Positions 1-11,881 of a stretch of 64,000 nt of DNA are shown here, one piece after another. Under the pieces are notes generated by a model. It ran no database searches. It was not told where the DNA came from and saw nothing but the letters and a program-made list of their open reading frames with translations. Origin of the DNA: Sabellastarte sp. h YS-2021 (Eukaryota; Annelida; Polychaeta; Sabellida; Sabellidae); contig OZ024931.1 in the NCBI GenBank assembly GCA_964017235.1, forward strand, positions 105,356,221 through 105,420,220, given 5' to 3'. Positions within the stretch are counted from its first letter, which is position 1. Every line of letters begins with the position of its first letter. The translations under genes were made by a program, and so were the position numbers.

Positions 1-500
1 CTGTTAATGAATAAATAAACTTAGTGATTGTGCATTATTAAAATAGAACTGAAGGTGGATGCTAGGTTTGTTGCTTTATTAATGAAATTAGTGGAGTTGT
101 GGAAGGATGCTGGCAGATTGAGGTGGCTGTGATATTGCGGTGACCATGTTTGCTTCCGCTGTAACATTACCACAGTTATAGACCAGACTTCATACAGAAG
201 ACCAAATGCTGCACCACACACATCCATGCTGTAATGTTACTTGCCTAGTTTATTTTGAACACTAGGTAATGAAATTTTACATGAAACCGACTGTCACTTG
301 TCCCTGCAGTAAGGAAAAAAATAAACTTAGTGATTGCGTATCATCAAAATGGAACTAAAATCAGATGGTAATTGTGGTGCTTGATATTAAATAAAATAGT
401 AGAGTTGTGAGCAGCATGCTGGGCTTCCACTGTAATATTACCACAGTTGTAGACCAGCCTTCATACAAATGCTGCAACACACACAACCTTGCTGTAGGCT
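1..500. repeat. diverged direct duplication
   Basis: Two related segments, about 10-235 and 318-500, share the blocks AATAAACTTAGTGATTG, TGTAA(C/T)ATTACCACAGTT and TAGACCAG(A/C)CTTCATACA. The second copy has indels. No splice pattern or recognisable protein is seen on either strand; open frames here are short and have no family-like composition. It looks like an old local duplication or two copies of an uncharacterised repeat. Confidence 0.6.
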
Positions 501-639
501 CCCTTGCTTTCTCTGTTTTAAGGAACTGCAACTGACTTCTGAAGGAGTAATTTACTAAATTAAGTTCAATAAACTGGGAAATATAAGTAACTCTTAAAAC
601 AGGAGAGGTGATTTGGTGTAAAACAAGACCACTTTCACT

Positions 640-1250
640 GAGGTTATCTCCCACTGAGCATAAAGCAAATGTGGAAGTAATGAGACCTTGAAACAAAGTT
701 CCAAGCCCAAGGACCGCTAATAAGGGAGATACAAGGCCTGGGAAATATAAGGCCTTTTCAGTTAGAATGACCCCATTTGTCCTTGAAGCAGGGGTCAATG
801 TAGTCCTTGTGCAAGATCCTTCCTCAGTACACAATGGAGCATATCTCGTCCTGTGAGAGTGTAAAATCCAGACTGTTATAAAATGCACTCATTCATTGTC
901 TCAAAAAAGACCCAAAGTAAAGACTTGTGAGCAAATCTAGGGTCGACGATCAAATTCAACACTTGCAAAACTGTAGGTTGTTTTCACATTTCGAAACCCT
1001 ATGACCAGTGATAAGGGAGATATAAGGCTGTTTAGTATGATGACCGTACTGCACCTTGAAGCAGGGGTAAAGGTCAAATTCAACACTTGCAAAAGATTCG
1101 CAGGCTATGATTTTCTATAAACTGTTTTCACATTCCAAACCTATGGGACCCATGATGAGGGAGATATTTGGCCTTTTTAATATGAAAACCCCCATTTTAC
1201 TTCAAAGATGAGATATGGTATGCGATTTTGTTTTCATACTGAGCCCAAAA
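640..1250. repeat. degenerate repeat with GGGAGATA-AAGGCC units
   Basis: Three diverged units (near 715-800, 1005-1085 and 1150-1215) share 'taagggagata', 'aaggc', 'gaccc/gaccg' and 'ttgaagcaggggt'. The style resembles the tandem units at 30.9-31.85 kb and 53.3-53.6 kb (ggcctt-atatctc, 'ttcaaggtca'), so this may be an old copy of the same family. Non-coding. Confidence 0.45.
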
Positions 1251-4200
1251 TTACTCTTAGTTAAGCTTTCCTACCTATATACATTTTTACAAATCTGGTG
1301 AAGATAGCTACAATATTTTAAGTCTGTAACATGTCAATAATTTTCGAATAATCCACAGTGGCAGCCATTTTTTTTTCAAAATGAGGCCATAATTTTTTAC
1401 AGATATGTTTTCATAGCCATACAGTTACTCTGCAAATTTGGTGAAAATATCTTTATATATGTATAAGATATAAAGGATAATATAACAAATGGACATTTGT
1501 ATGTATCCATGCACTCAAGGAAGACTTTCATAATCTCACAACCCTGGCCTTTGGGTGGGTCATCGGTCAAGTCTTACAGCTGTCATGTCATTGGTCCATT
1601 CTGGTGTCATCAACAGTGAGTGTACAGGTTCCAGACTCGGAGTCAACACTTAACTGACCTTGCAGAGCCTTCTATTAGACTAGGGAAACCCATATTGAGC
1701 ACTGAGTAAAAAAAAGACACATTAGAGGTATTCCTGCTGCATGATCTGTGCTATTTATTGCCCAGGGTTGTGGGTTTTGGCAGTCAGATCTTTGATGATG
1801 AAAGACAGCGGGTTCATGTTGTAGGCACTTGTAGTCTCTGTGGGAATGCCCTTTAGGATTCTCGATTATCTATGCTGCTAAAGTACTCAATAGCAAGGCA
1901 GTAGATATACTAGATAAGTGGGTAACAAGTGCCAGATTTTCAGCTGACTGTAATGAGAAGAGCCTCTGACTCAGTTTTAGTTCAGTTATTTATGCATTTC
2001 TTTTTTATGTGTGTGTTTTTTTTTTGCTTGATTTTTGTGATAAAATCGTAGAATTGGCTATCCTCATAATCAAAGAAATGTTTCATTTCAAAGAGATAAT
2101 GTCATCTTACTTTTACCTATGGTCTTGATTTTGATAATTAACTATTAAAATACAGGCTCATAAACATTTGTTGAAGTTAACATTTTATGTCAGCAGGAGT
2201 CTTCAGATCTTATTAAACATGTTCAGACAGATGTTAAAATGGCACAAGTTTGAGAAAGAAAAATGATATATATTATTCATGGGTAGTTGCGGCGGGGTAG
2301 TATTTTCTGGTTCTCATTTTGCAGATATAGGCAGTGTTATGCAAGTTAACACAAGTATATTGCCATTGTCCAAAAAAAGGCCTCACTGCACTACCATATT
2401 TATCCATATAAAACACCTCTTCCCAGTGAACGCTCCCCTCCTCCACTTTTGCGATTCTTGGAATCCAAAAATAGGTGTTTTAGTACATCCCCAATTGCAT
2501 TAACTACTAAGAGAAAGTGAAGTTCATCAAAACAAAATGGGAGTTTTGATCAACAACATCTTTAAAATAACAAAAATACAAGATAAAAGTTTATAAATCT
2601 TTCAGGTTTAATGTTGGTTTCTCACATTTTAAATTCCACCAGAGATATTTATGATGAGAATCCAGATACAGTGTACTTGGTATAAAGTATATAATTGTTG
2701 CCCATTGCTCTGGGACACTTGAGTGGTTTCTTTATCTGAAATAGTAACCCCTTCTTTTGAAAAATGCATCACCCCTTGGCCGTTTATATGGATAAATATT
2801 GTATATATCTTTTACTTGGCGTCGAATGTCATCATAACTGAACATTTCCACTTCTGCAAGAAGGAAAGAGTTCTAGAAGAAACTGTAAATGAAAATGATC
2901 ATTGATCAGTTGAAATTTTAAACCTGTGTATGGTAAATACTTTGTAATTTTGGGCTCTGGTACTCTTTTTGCCATTACTCTATCATTTCAAGAGAATTAA
3001 ATTTTGTGTACAAAAATAGGTGGGATTTACATGGTGTTTTCAACTTAAAATTTCAGAAAATAACTCACTGTGGCATGTATGAGAATAATTACAAAATTAC
3101 TGATATCAAAGAGTACTCTAACAATTTTGTACTCTGCTACAGTGCTCTATTCTTTTATGATTTTGTTTATGATTCCTCACAGCCATGAAATAGGCTTGTT
3201 CCATTTCTGCAAGTTTGGTTTAGAATACCTTTATGATTAGAAGTAAAAAAATGCATGATCCAGAGTTACAGTTTATGATAGGTTTAAGATACGTTCTGAT
3301 ATATAAGATGCTTTCTCAATAGCTTTTCAATTGATGTTGCTATTGCCTCAAAAAATCTTCCAATAAGTGTGCAATAGCCTCCCGGATTATTGGTTTAGGA
3401 CCCTAAAAGACAGGTTTAAAACCACTATGAGATGAAAAAGGTTTCTTTGGAACTGTTAAGATACGTATATTAGCAGAAAGATTGGTTTAAGATGGATTTC
3501 AGGTGTTAAAATTCTGTTAAGGATTGGGAGAGGTTTATGATAATTTCAAATAATTTAAAATTGTCATTAACTGTTCCTGATGACTCTTGAATGCTTTATC
3601 ATATACCTATTGGGACATACTGTATTTTCCATACATGATAGGTGTATGATGGCTTTAAGATCATTAAGATTTAAAAGATTCAGTTCCTGAAAATTGACAA
3701 TTGGAAGGTTTATGATATATCGCAGAAATTGAATAGCCCCATAAGTAACATAATTTAAAAAATGTAGCAGAACCCTGATAATGTCCAAACATGATGGTTG
3801 TAGACAAATAATGTGTTTCCACAGTAGAACCAAAAGTTTCTTCTTGTAAAAGGAAGGAAATAGTAACTTCCTTTGCTTAATCATTGGAAACATAAAAATG
3901 CATTTTTTTCTTTTAATGAAAAAAATGGTAGCTAGGTTTTAATGATTCCCTGATTCATATTATACTGGCAAGTAAATATGACTGAAATGTATAATGTTCT
4001 GTGTATTTGTACACTACAGAAAGGCTTCATGTGGACGTGTAATTTGTCAAAATTCAATTGATCAGCCAGCATTTTACTGACGACATTCTGCAATTACATC
4101 TGTACACTACATACTGTGCTCACACTCTGTATTGCCAGAGGCAGTCACAAAACACACTTATACACTGACTTTACCAAGTTGGTTTATGTGAACAGATTTG

Positions 4201-4416
4201 GGGAATTGTCAGTCTGTGGTATTGTGTGGTTGTTTTTGTCAAAACCATATTTATATTTGTAAAATACATTAAGCACATTTTGTGTGGTGAATTCTTCTTT
4301 CAGCTTTATCTTTTTTTAATATTTTGAAATGATTGGCATGAAGGTGCATCTTAATCTGAGTGGCCATTTGGTCAATCAATTGAAATACTATCATATTCCA
4401 AAGGAACACAATAATT
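1251..4416. other. non-coding stretch, nothing recognised
   Basis: AT-rich sequence with open frames no longer than about 108 codons and no recognisable domain, RNA gene or terminal repeats. It would be 5' intron or upstream sequence of the TTYH gene. The missing N-terminal TTYH exons could lie here, but I found no exon with a family-like translation and matching splice sites. Confidence 0.5.
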
Positions 4417-5873
4417 AAGCGGCCCGCAGGGACGCTTATTTGTTTTCACCGAAGTTCGACTGATCACCGCCGCCGCCGCCGGATTATGGTCTCCCTTGAA
4501 TAACTTCTTAGCCTTTCAAAATTTTCTTTCCTTCTTATCTTTCTTTAAAACTATAGGGGCGGGAAAATTTTTTGGAATACTTTGTGCAGACCTTAAGCTT
4601 TACTTAAGGTAACCTTAAGCATAACTCCAAAACACCCCGTCATCGCGTTTCGGAAAAAAACACACACACCTGTGCTATAAAATGTATCAGGTACATTCTA
4701 GACCAAATTTCCAAGGTCGGAAAGGATTTTCTCATCGATCGGACCATAGATGCCTGAATGGGAGGCATTTTATTTTCGTCAATTTTTTTAAAATGGATAC
4801 TTGGTCTGTATCTCAAAAACGGTGAGGATTTCGGCGTTTTGTTGGAATAACTTATTCAGCTACTTTTTGATAATCTTTCACATGCCGAAGTTTTAGCCCT
4901 GTATCTGCAATCTTAAGGTCACCTTAATGTCCAAAAAGGGGGTTTTAACCCTCCAGTTCACTTAGTTTTTCACTTTTTTCAACCAAACTTGGCACATATA
5001 TTAAGATTTGCCAAAGGAATATCCTGACTTTATGGTGACCTTAAACTCAAAATGTTAATGGACATATGGCCTGCTTAAAGTCATCAAATTGCAATAAAAT
5101 CCTCTGGCTCCTTTCTTTTTTCATTTTTTTACATTGAAATTATCACTGGTATTAAACTAGATAAAAGTAATACTTACGGTCACCTTAAACTCTCAGTATG
5201 AATGGAGTTGTAGCCACCTTAAAGTGAAATAAGGGAGTTTTCAGCCTCCAAGTATCTTACTGTTCCACTGACCTCAGTTAAACTTTGCACACCTATAAAG
5301 GATGGCAAACCAAAGGGTTATCCTGACTTTAAGGTCACCTTAAACTGTTAATATAATTTTGGCCCCCTAAAGTCATAACATTTGAAAAAAGCCATCTGGC
5401 TCCTTTCTTTTTCCATATCTAACATATATTGATATTGAAGGGACATTCTCATATTATGGTCACCTTAAAGTCGCAATATGAATGAAGTTATGGTCACCTT
5501 ACAGTGAAAAATGAAGTTTCAGCCTCCAGCTACCTTATTGTTCAACTGACCTGAGCTAAACTTTATGCACTTATAAAGGATGAGAAAAGGGACATTCTTA
5601 TTTTCTGGTCACCTTAAAGTCCCAATATGAATGAAGTTATGGCCATCTTGCAGTGAAATTATGGAGTTTTTTAATCTCCAGCTATTGTATTGTTCAGCTG
5701 ACTTCACTTTAATTGTGCACACTTATTAAAGATGAAAATAGGGACAAGTAACATATACAATGCAATAAAGTTCACAGTTTCTGTTGCTTATGATGCATAT
5801 GTTGACATCTTTTATGGGTGACTTCTTTTTCATCAGGGCCGCTTCGTTTTTGTCAGCAAAAACATTCTTCTAG
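4417..5873 (+). mobile_element. Helentron-like non-autonomous element, family 3
   Basis: The 5' end AAGCGGCCC (4417-4425), preceded by AATT, is matched by the inverted copy GGGCCGCTT at 5836-5844. A perfect 7-bp hairpin follows: stem 5846-5852, loop TCAG, stem 5857-5863. The element ends CTAG (5870-5873) before TTTT. Inside are a short CCG microsatellite (about 4465-4481) and a core of diverged tandem units of about 200 bp with 'ggtcaccttaaa' and 'gccacctta'. Asymmetric inverted repeats, microsatellite, tandem core and a 3' hairpin are the plan of non-autonomous Helitron2/Helentron (HINE, 'pearl'-like) elements. No protein is encoded. Family placement is inference; the end structures are seen directly. 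Confidence 0.7.
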
Positions 5874-7051
5874 TTTTAGTCATACTTGACTATTTGATTA
5901 TTTCTGCTTCATGAATGCCATTGTTGACTGCTCTGTTTGCTTTCAAAGAGGATTCAAGTTCAATGAAAAATAGCAGACAATTTTTTGTTAGGTTATTATT
6001 TTATTTGGAAATCTGTGTCCTATTCTCCAGATATACTTGCCTTGTGTTTGTCAGTCTATAAAAGATCTGGTAACATCACAGCACCTATAAAGTTGGGCTG
6101 GAACTTAGCCCAAACCAAAAATTGTAGCCTCTGGTATCTGACCTTGCTTCGAGAGTCCGATTTGGAATAGTACAAGGTTCATGAATAAAAATAAGCAATT
6201 TCATTTAATAGTATAAAACAACAGGGATATTCAAATTTTGGAGAGTGGAAATGGGTTTCATCAAATCAAATTTTTGGTAGCTAGCCTGTGGTTCTACTGC
6301 TTTCCAATATCTGGTTGTTTACAATTTGGTAGGTTTTCAATGAGTATGTCATGCTTTCCTCCACTCTTACAACCTCTGATGATTTCACCTTTTCAGTTTG
6401 TTGAAAGCGACATTAATTCTAATTAAATTAAGTAAAATAAAATCAAAATTATTAGATTTTTTAATTTTCTGTCTCTGTTGAGATGGTGTAACTTTTTGGT
6501 TTGTATAATAATTAACACAAAGCATGAGACAGATCCTGTCTTCAGTGTGGACTCTGATTAGTGTTTCTTCTGGTGAAATTACTTGCCTGAGGAAACTAAA
6601 CCAAACTTTAGATTTTATAAATTTACAAAATGCAACTAGGTACTCATCTGGTTAGTGTTCGGATAAACCTCTTTAACTCCAAAAATGTTCTGAGAAAAGT
6701 CTGCTGAGCCATTTATGGGGGATGACAAAGTCAAATAATATTCAGTTAATCATTTTTTTGATTTAATACACTGACTGATCTGTTGATAATCTGATAGTTT
6801 TGTAAACATATATAAACATCCATACCTTGCCCAGATTCATTTTAAATCTGAAACATATTTGAATTAGAAGAGGTGTTGTTGACATTGTTTTATCAAACCT
6901 CATATACACTAAAATTTGGACTGGATCTTGTCGTGTCAGATACAGTAGACTTTATATAAGGATGAATCAGGAACCCAACTTAACTAGCCACATTAGTAAG
7001 CAGTATCTAAGTCATTATCTTTCAATATTCTGTCTTTGTGTGTTTCTACAG
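5874..7051. other. intron sequence before exon 1
   Basis: AT-rich non-coding DNA leading to a good splice acceptor (tttctacag) at 7050-7051. No repeat or RNA gene recognised. Confidence 0.5.
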
Positions 7052-7147
7052 ATGGCTGGGCACTCTGCTGTTCCTGGTGTGGATGGTGTTGCTCTGCTTG
7101 CTTCTCTTGTTTGGAATTGCTAGGTCATCCAAGTGCACCTTATTGAT
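7052..7147 (+). CDS. TTYH: TTYH exon 1 of those seen: membrane segment
   Basis: Acceptor tttctacag; donor GTGAGT at 7148. The exon carries 1 nt of a split codon, then WLGTLLFLVWMVLLCLLL and FGIARSSKCTLL, then 2 nt of a codon completed by the exon at 21886. It is a hydrophobic helix followed by the basic-Cys 'RSSKC' boundary typical of the tweety membrane segment after the first large extracellular loop. The ATG at 7052 is out of the protein frame and is not a start. Upstream coding exons must exist but were not located. Confidence 0.88.
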
Positions 7148-7212
7148 GTGAGTATATACATTACAGACTGCTGAAGTAAAGGACATGTGCTAGCACAGAA
7201 CAAAGTATTATG

Positions 7213-8115
7213 ATAATCTAATCAAATCTAATCTAATGTGGACATTTAAGCGTAGTCTCCACCACAGATGGACTCTAAGGCATATCTAAACATAAAGCAA
7301 GGCAGTTAAAGTTAATTGAAGGACATAGCGAGGTCATACCAAGGAGACACAGGGGCGACAGGGGAAGCTATGGCGGATAGACTTTTGCAAACAGGTAAGT
7401 TTTGAGCTTCTTTCTGAAGGAGGCAACTAATGTTGCACTGTGCACGAGAGTCCGAGTTCATTCCATATCTTAGGAGCATCAAATGCAAAACTATGGCCAA
7501 AATGTTTGACTGACTTAAAGACTGATGAGTGGAAAGGAGGAACTGTAAGGTATTGGCGATCTGGGTGAATATGCCTGGTACTATAGTGACACCTGCTGAG
7601 AGACAAGAACGGTTCAAAATAGGAAGGAGAACCACTATGCCAAAATTTATGCACTAGTGTTACAGTTTTGAAAATACATCGGTACTTAACAGGCAACCAG
7701 TGGAGTTGCTTTAGAATTGGTGTAACATGAGTATACTTTCTATGATTTGTAACAATACGAGCAAGGGTATTCTGAATATTTTGCAATTTGTTCTGATTGA
7801 AACATGACAAACCTCTAAATAGAGAGTTACAATAGTTCTGATGACTACTAACCAAGGCATTTGCAGCAAGGACTGCCACTTCGGGAGTAAGATACTGTCT
7901 TATTCTACGAAGGTCACGCATCTGAAGAAAGCACGCTTTGCAAGTCATCTTGACATTTTCAGAGAAGGAAAAATCTGCATCAAACCACACATCTAGATTT
8001 CTGACAGAATCAACTGAATGAAGATGGCAACCAAGAATACTGACAGGAAAGTGGGAGGAAATCTTCTGACGTTGAGCCTTAGAACCAAAGACAATAAATT
8101 CAGTTTTTTATGTCA
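7213..8115 (-). mobile_element. 5'-truncated LINE, RT C-terminal part
   Basis: Read on the - strand, this encodes the end of a non-LTR reverse transcriptase of the L2/CR1/Rex1-like assemblage. Recognisable blocks are EFIVFGSKAQRQK, LRRIRQYLTPEVAVLAANAL, SHQNYCNSLFRGL, TLARIVTN, LHWLPVKYR and FAFDAPKIWNEL, then, after a frameshift near 7445, LVASFRKKLKTYLFAKVYPP and a stop. The 3' tail is an ATTAGATT-like repeat (about 7213-7242). The 5' truncation lies near 8115. It looks like the same family as the interrupted LINE at 13.1-19.7 kb. Dead copy. Confidence 0.85.
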
Positions 8116-8451
8116 GCTGACATTATGGCATCACTCTGCGGCGTGGACGTACGCGTGGGTGACTTCTCTGAAACGACAAGGCCCAGAGACATGCTGTTTT
8201 TTTTTAAAAAGATAGCTTATCTACCTAGCATGAAAAATTGTTCAAGGCATGCAAATCTGTCTGTCCGTCTGTTTGCTAGAGCCATTATAAGTGAGGTACC
8301 CCCCCCCCCCCCCCCCAAGTATGAAAATTTTAACACTTTATCACAATTTTCTCAGTGACTATTGCAGGGATTTCTGTAATATCTTGCACATATGTACTAG
8401 GTCACAAGTAGATTGCTTTGTGTGAGTGTCAGACCTGGATCTTTCTTAATT
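8116..8451. repeat. 3' part of an interspersed repeat, with poly-C run
   Basis: 8310-8448 aligns with 20145-20280 ('cactttatcacaatttctcagtgactattgc', 'acaagtagatt', 'cctggatct'). A homopolymer of 19 C lies at 8299-8317. Helentron-like copy A is inserted at the end of this repeat. Non-coding; the short open frames across it have no support. Confidence 0.6.
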
Positions 8452-11400
8452 ATTATATCCCCAGACGAAAGTCGGGGATATATTGGATTCAGGTCCGTCA
8501 CGCCGCCGCTGCCGTAGAAATTTCCTTGTGGACGCGATAACTCAAAAACGGATTAATATTTTTTTTTCAAACTTGGTACACATGTTAAGGATGCCCAAAG
8601 GAAGATCCCTATTTTAAGGTGACCTTAAACTCCCAATAATAAAGAACTTATGGCCACCTTAAGGTCAGAAATTGCACTTTTGGCCACTTAGAGCCCTCTA
8701 GGTCACAAACTATGAGGCTTATCTGCCTCAAATTTTACCTGAGAACACATTAATATATTCTTAGTACATGTGCCGAAAATCAAGACTTTAAGTTGAGGAG
8801 AAAATTGCCTTTGAGGCCCATAAAGACCCCACTTAGGACTTTTTTCCTATATTTTTAACTTATTTTGCCCTATAATTTGGAAGTGGTAATTCTGATGAGT
8901 CTCAAACTGCACTAGATGTAACTCTTATATGTAATCCTTGTCTGTGAAAAATTTAAAGGCTGTAGGTTTACCTGTTAGGCCGACTTAAGATCTCAAAATT
9001 GCCCACAGAGACCCAATTTATGGACTTTTTGCCATCTTCAAGCACTGTAGCTTTCAAACTATGTCTCTCATCTAAGTGAAATATCATCTGAGAATATATC
9101 AATATGTTTTTCTTGTATGTACTCCAAAATTTAGGCCTTTAATAGACATTTAACCCATGTATGAGGACCATAAACACCCACCCGAGTGACCCTTTTAAGA
9201 CATTTTTCACATATTTTGCTCTGTAACTTGGAAATGGTAAGTCTGAGAAGTTTCAAACTGTATTAGATATATATTCTATGTGTAATGTTAGTATGAAACA
9301 GATTTTAAGTCTGAAGCTTTAATTTGAAGGTCAAATTGAGGTCTCTGACGGGCTCCCAAAGACCCAATATATGGACTTTTTGCCACCTTTAAGCCCTGTG
9401 ACTGTTAAACTATGTTATTGATGGAGCTGAAATCCCATCTGGGAATGCATTATTATGTCCTTTTTACATGTGCCGAAAATCAAGGCTTTAAGTAGACATT
9501 TAACCTGTGTTTGAGGACCATAAATCCCCACCCGAGTGACCCTTTTTAGACATTTTTCACATATTTTGCCCTGTAACTTGGAAATGGTAAGTCTGAGAAG
9601 CTTCAAACTGTATTAGATACATATTCTATGTGTAATCTTAGTAAGTGACAAATTTTAAATCTGAAGCTTTAATTTGAAGGCCACATTGAGGTCTCTAAAA
9701 GGCCCCATAGAGACCCACTATTTGGACTTTTTGCCAGGTTTAAGGCCCATGACTGTTAAACTATGTGACTGATAGAGCTGAAATCTCATCTGGGAATACA
9801 TTATTATGTTCTTTTTACATGTGCCAAAAATCAAGGCTTCAAGTAGACATTTAAACTGTGTATGAGGACCATTAACACCCACCCGAGTGACCGTTTTAAG
9901 ACATTTTTCACATATTTTGCTCTGTAACTTGGAAATGGTGAGTCTGAGAAGTTTCAAACTTTATTATTAGATACATATTCTATGTGTAGTCTTAGTATGT
10001 AGCAGATTTTAAGTCTGATGCTTTAATTTGAAGGCCACATCGAGATCTCTAAAAGGCCCACAGAGACCCAATATTTGGACTTTTTGCCACCTTTAAGCCC
10101 TGTGACTGTTAAACTATGTGATTGATTGAGCTGAAATCCCATCTGGGAATGCATTATTATGTCCTTTTCACATGTGCCAAAAATCAAGGCTTTTAGTAGA
10201 CATTTAACCTGTGTATGAGGGCCATAGACACTTGCCCAAGCGACCTTTATTGACATTTTTTTCTGTATTTTGCCCTGTGATTTGGAAATGCTTAGTGTGA
10301 CAAGTCTTAAACTGTATTATATATAATTTTTGTTTGTTGTGTATGCCCCCCAAAAAGTTTCAGTTCTGTAGTTTAATTGCTAAGGTCTCTTTAACAATTG
10401 TAAAATGCCCACAGAGACCCAATTTATGGATATTATGCCACTTTAAAGCCCTGTAACTGTCAAACTATGTGGCTCATAGAGCTGAAATCTTTGAATTTTT
10501 CAAAGGAAGTGCCTGTCTATTTAAATTTTGAATATTAATAATGTTATGGCTATCTTAGGCTTTTAAGAACTTATTTTTGTGTGTTATCTCTCTGCTGCTG
10601 AGATTTTAACTTTTAAATATGAAACTGGTTAAACATATTCAAGTAGGCAAAATGGACACTGTTATTTTCTGGTGAGCTTTAAGTCCCAAATATTAATGAC
10701 ATTATAGCCTTATGTAGTAAAAATAGGGGATTTTTAACCCTCAACTAGCCCAGTTTTATTCAACTTGCCTTAATTTTGACACAGCTCCTACAGTTACGAA
10801 CTCATTTCAATTGATAATCACATACTTAAAATTCTCAATTCTGAATTATTATTATAAATCTGTTCTTGTCGTTTGATAATTTATATTTAATTCTGGAGGT
10901 ATATAATCTTCCTGTTGGACATTCCTTATTTATATATTTGATTTTATTTTAGTGATAAGATTAACTGAGCTTTTTGTATTTGATTACCCCTTTTATATTA
11001 TAAGTGTTTGTTTACCATTTGTGCTGCAGCACTCCATCTCTTTGTAGTCCCACCCCCATCCCCCACCCACCTCTGGGACCTCCAGCTATTGAGTGACACT
11101 AAATAAACAAAGGTATACAGATCTTCTGTAATAGTGAGAGAGGTGTGGAGAAGGGGAGAGAGGTGGGGTGGGGGTGGGAGGTGGTGTTTGCTTCATTATC
11201 TAATTATCTAAGACAAAGGGAGTCAGAACTGAGATTGTGTCACATATTTAGGTTGCATATATATGGACCACATATATAGGAATTGAGGAAATGAATAACT
11301 GAAAAACAATGCAAATTCTAAAAATAATATAATAAAATAATAATATAAATAATATATGATTTTTAAATAATATTTTATTTGTGAACAAATATAGAAACAG

Positions 11401-11881
11401 AGATACGCTTTTGGAATTATGAATTTAGAATGGACATTCAATCATCAATCATTTAAATACTTTGAAAATAGGTTCAGAGTTACCCTTTGCAGGAAGATTG
11501 AAAAGTATGATGAGTTGAGTTAAAAATAATATTTTATTTGTCAACAAATATAGAAACAGATATGCTCTTTTGAGATTATTAATTTAGAATGGACATTCAA
11601 TCATCAATCATTTAAATACTTTGAAAATAGGTTCAGAGTTATCATTGCAGGAAGATTGAAAATATGATCTGTTGAGTTATGTATTCGACGTCTGGGGATA
11701 CACCATCTTCCTTGGGAAGATATAAACTTAATTAGTAGATTGATGTGCTGAAGTTCATATAACTTTTCCCAATATTTATGGCATACAACAAATGGATTAA
11801 ATAAAAAATTCCCGATCAAAACCTGTGGCGTGAGTGATGACCTTTCTGGGGATATGTTGGCGCCGAGTTGGCCCAATCTAG
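8452..11881 (+). mobile_element. Helentron-like non-autonomous element, family 1, copy A
   Basis: 5' inverted repeat ATATCCCCAGA (8455-8465) is matched by TCTGGGGATAT at 11845-11855. Next come an imperfect hairpin TTGGC...GCCCAA (11857-11876) and the end CTAG (11878-11881) followed by T. The 5' end also folds on itself (TATCCCC...GGGGATA). The core contains about five diverged tandem units of roughly 340 bp. No protein is encoded; short open frames repeated on the - strand are by-products of the tandem units. Copy A is more diverged than B and C. The right flank 'ttttttatgaatttttaaaataattttt' pairs with 20281-20308, which looks like a related empty site. Confidence 0.78.
8675..10480. repeat. 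tandem core units of copy A, about 340 bp
   Basis: Successive units start near 9030, 9375, 9720, 10070 and 10430. Each contains 'gacttttTGCCA', 'AAGCCCTGTGACTGT', 'ctgaaatcccatctgggaat', 'acatttaacctgtgtatgagg' and 'acttggaaatggtaagtctgag'. Units are clearly diverged from each other, so amplification is old. The same array recurs in copies B (14.0-15.8 kb) and C (44.4-46.2 kb). Confidence 0.8.

Noticed and set aside
361-888. 175-codon open frame on the - strand
   Set aside because: No recognisable domain or splice context. It overlaps a diverged direct duplication and has the composition of random AT-rich translation.
1741-1900. candidate upstream TTYH exon (VGFGSQIFDDERQRVHVV)
   Set aside because: It superficially recalls the VGFYGN-type segment, but the match is too weak and no phase-compatible donor was found.
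9415-10256. repeated open frames (MKLLRLTISKLQ...) on the - strand, also at 14665-14940 and 45055-45330
   Set aside because: They are the same stretch of the ~340-bp tandem unit read in one frame. Length varies with random stops and there is no sign of protein-level constraint.
8452-10480. CRISPR-like regular repeats
   Set aside because: Eukaryotic context, units of ~340 bp with no spacer structure and no cas genes. It is a tandem core of a mobile element.
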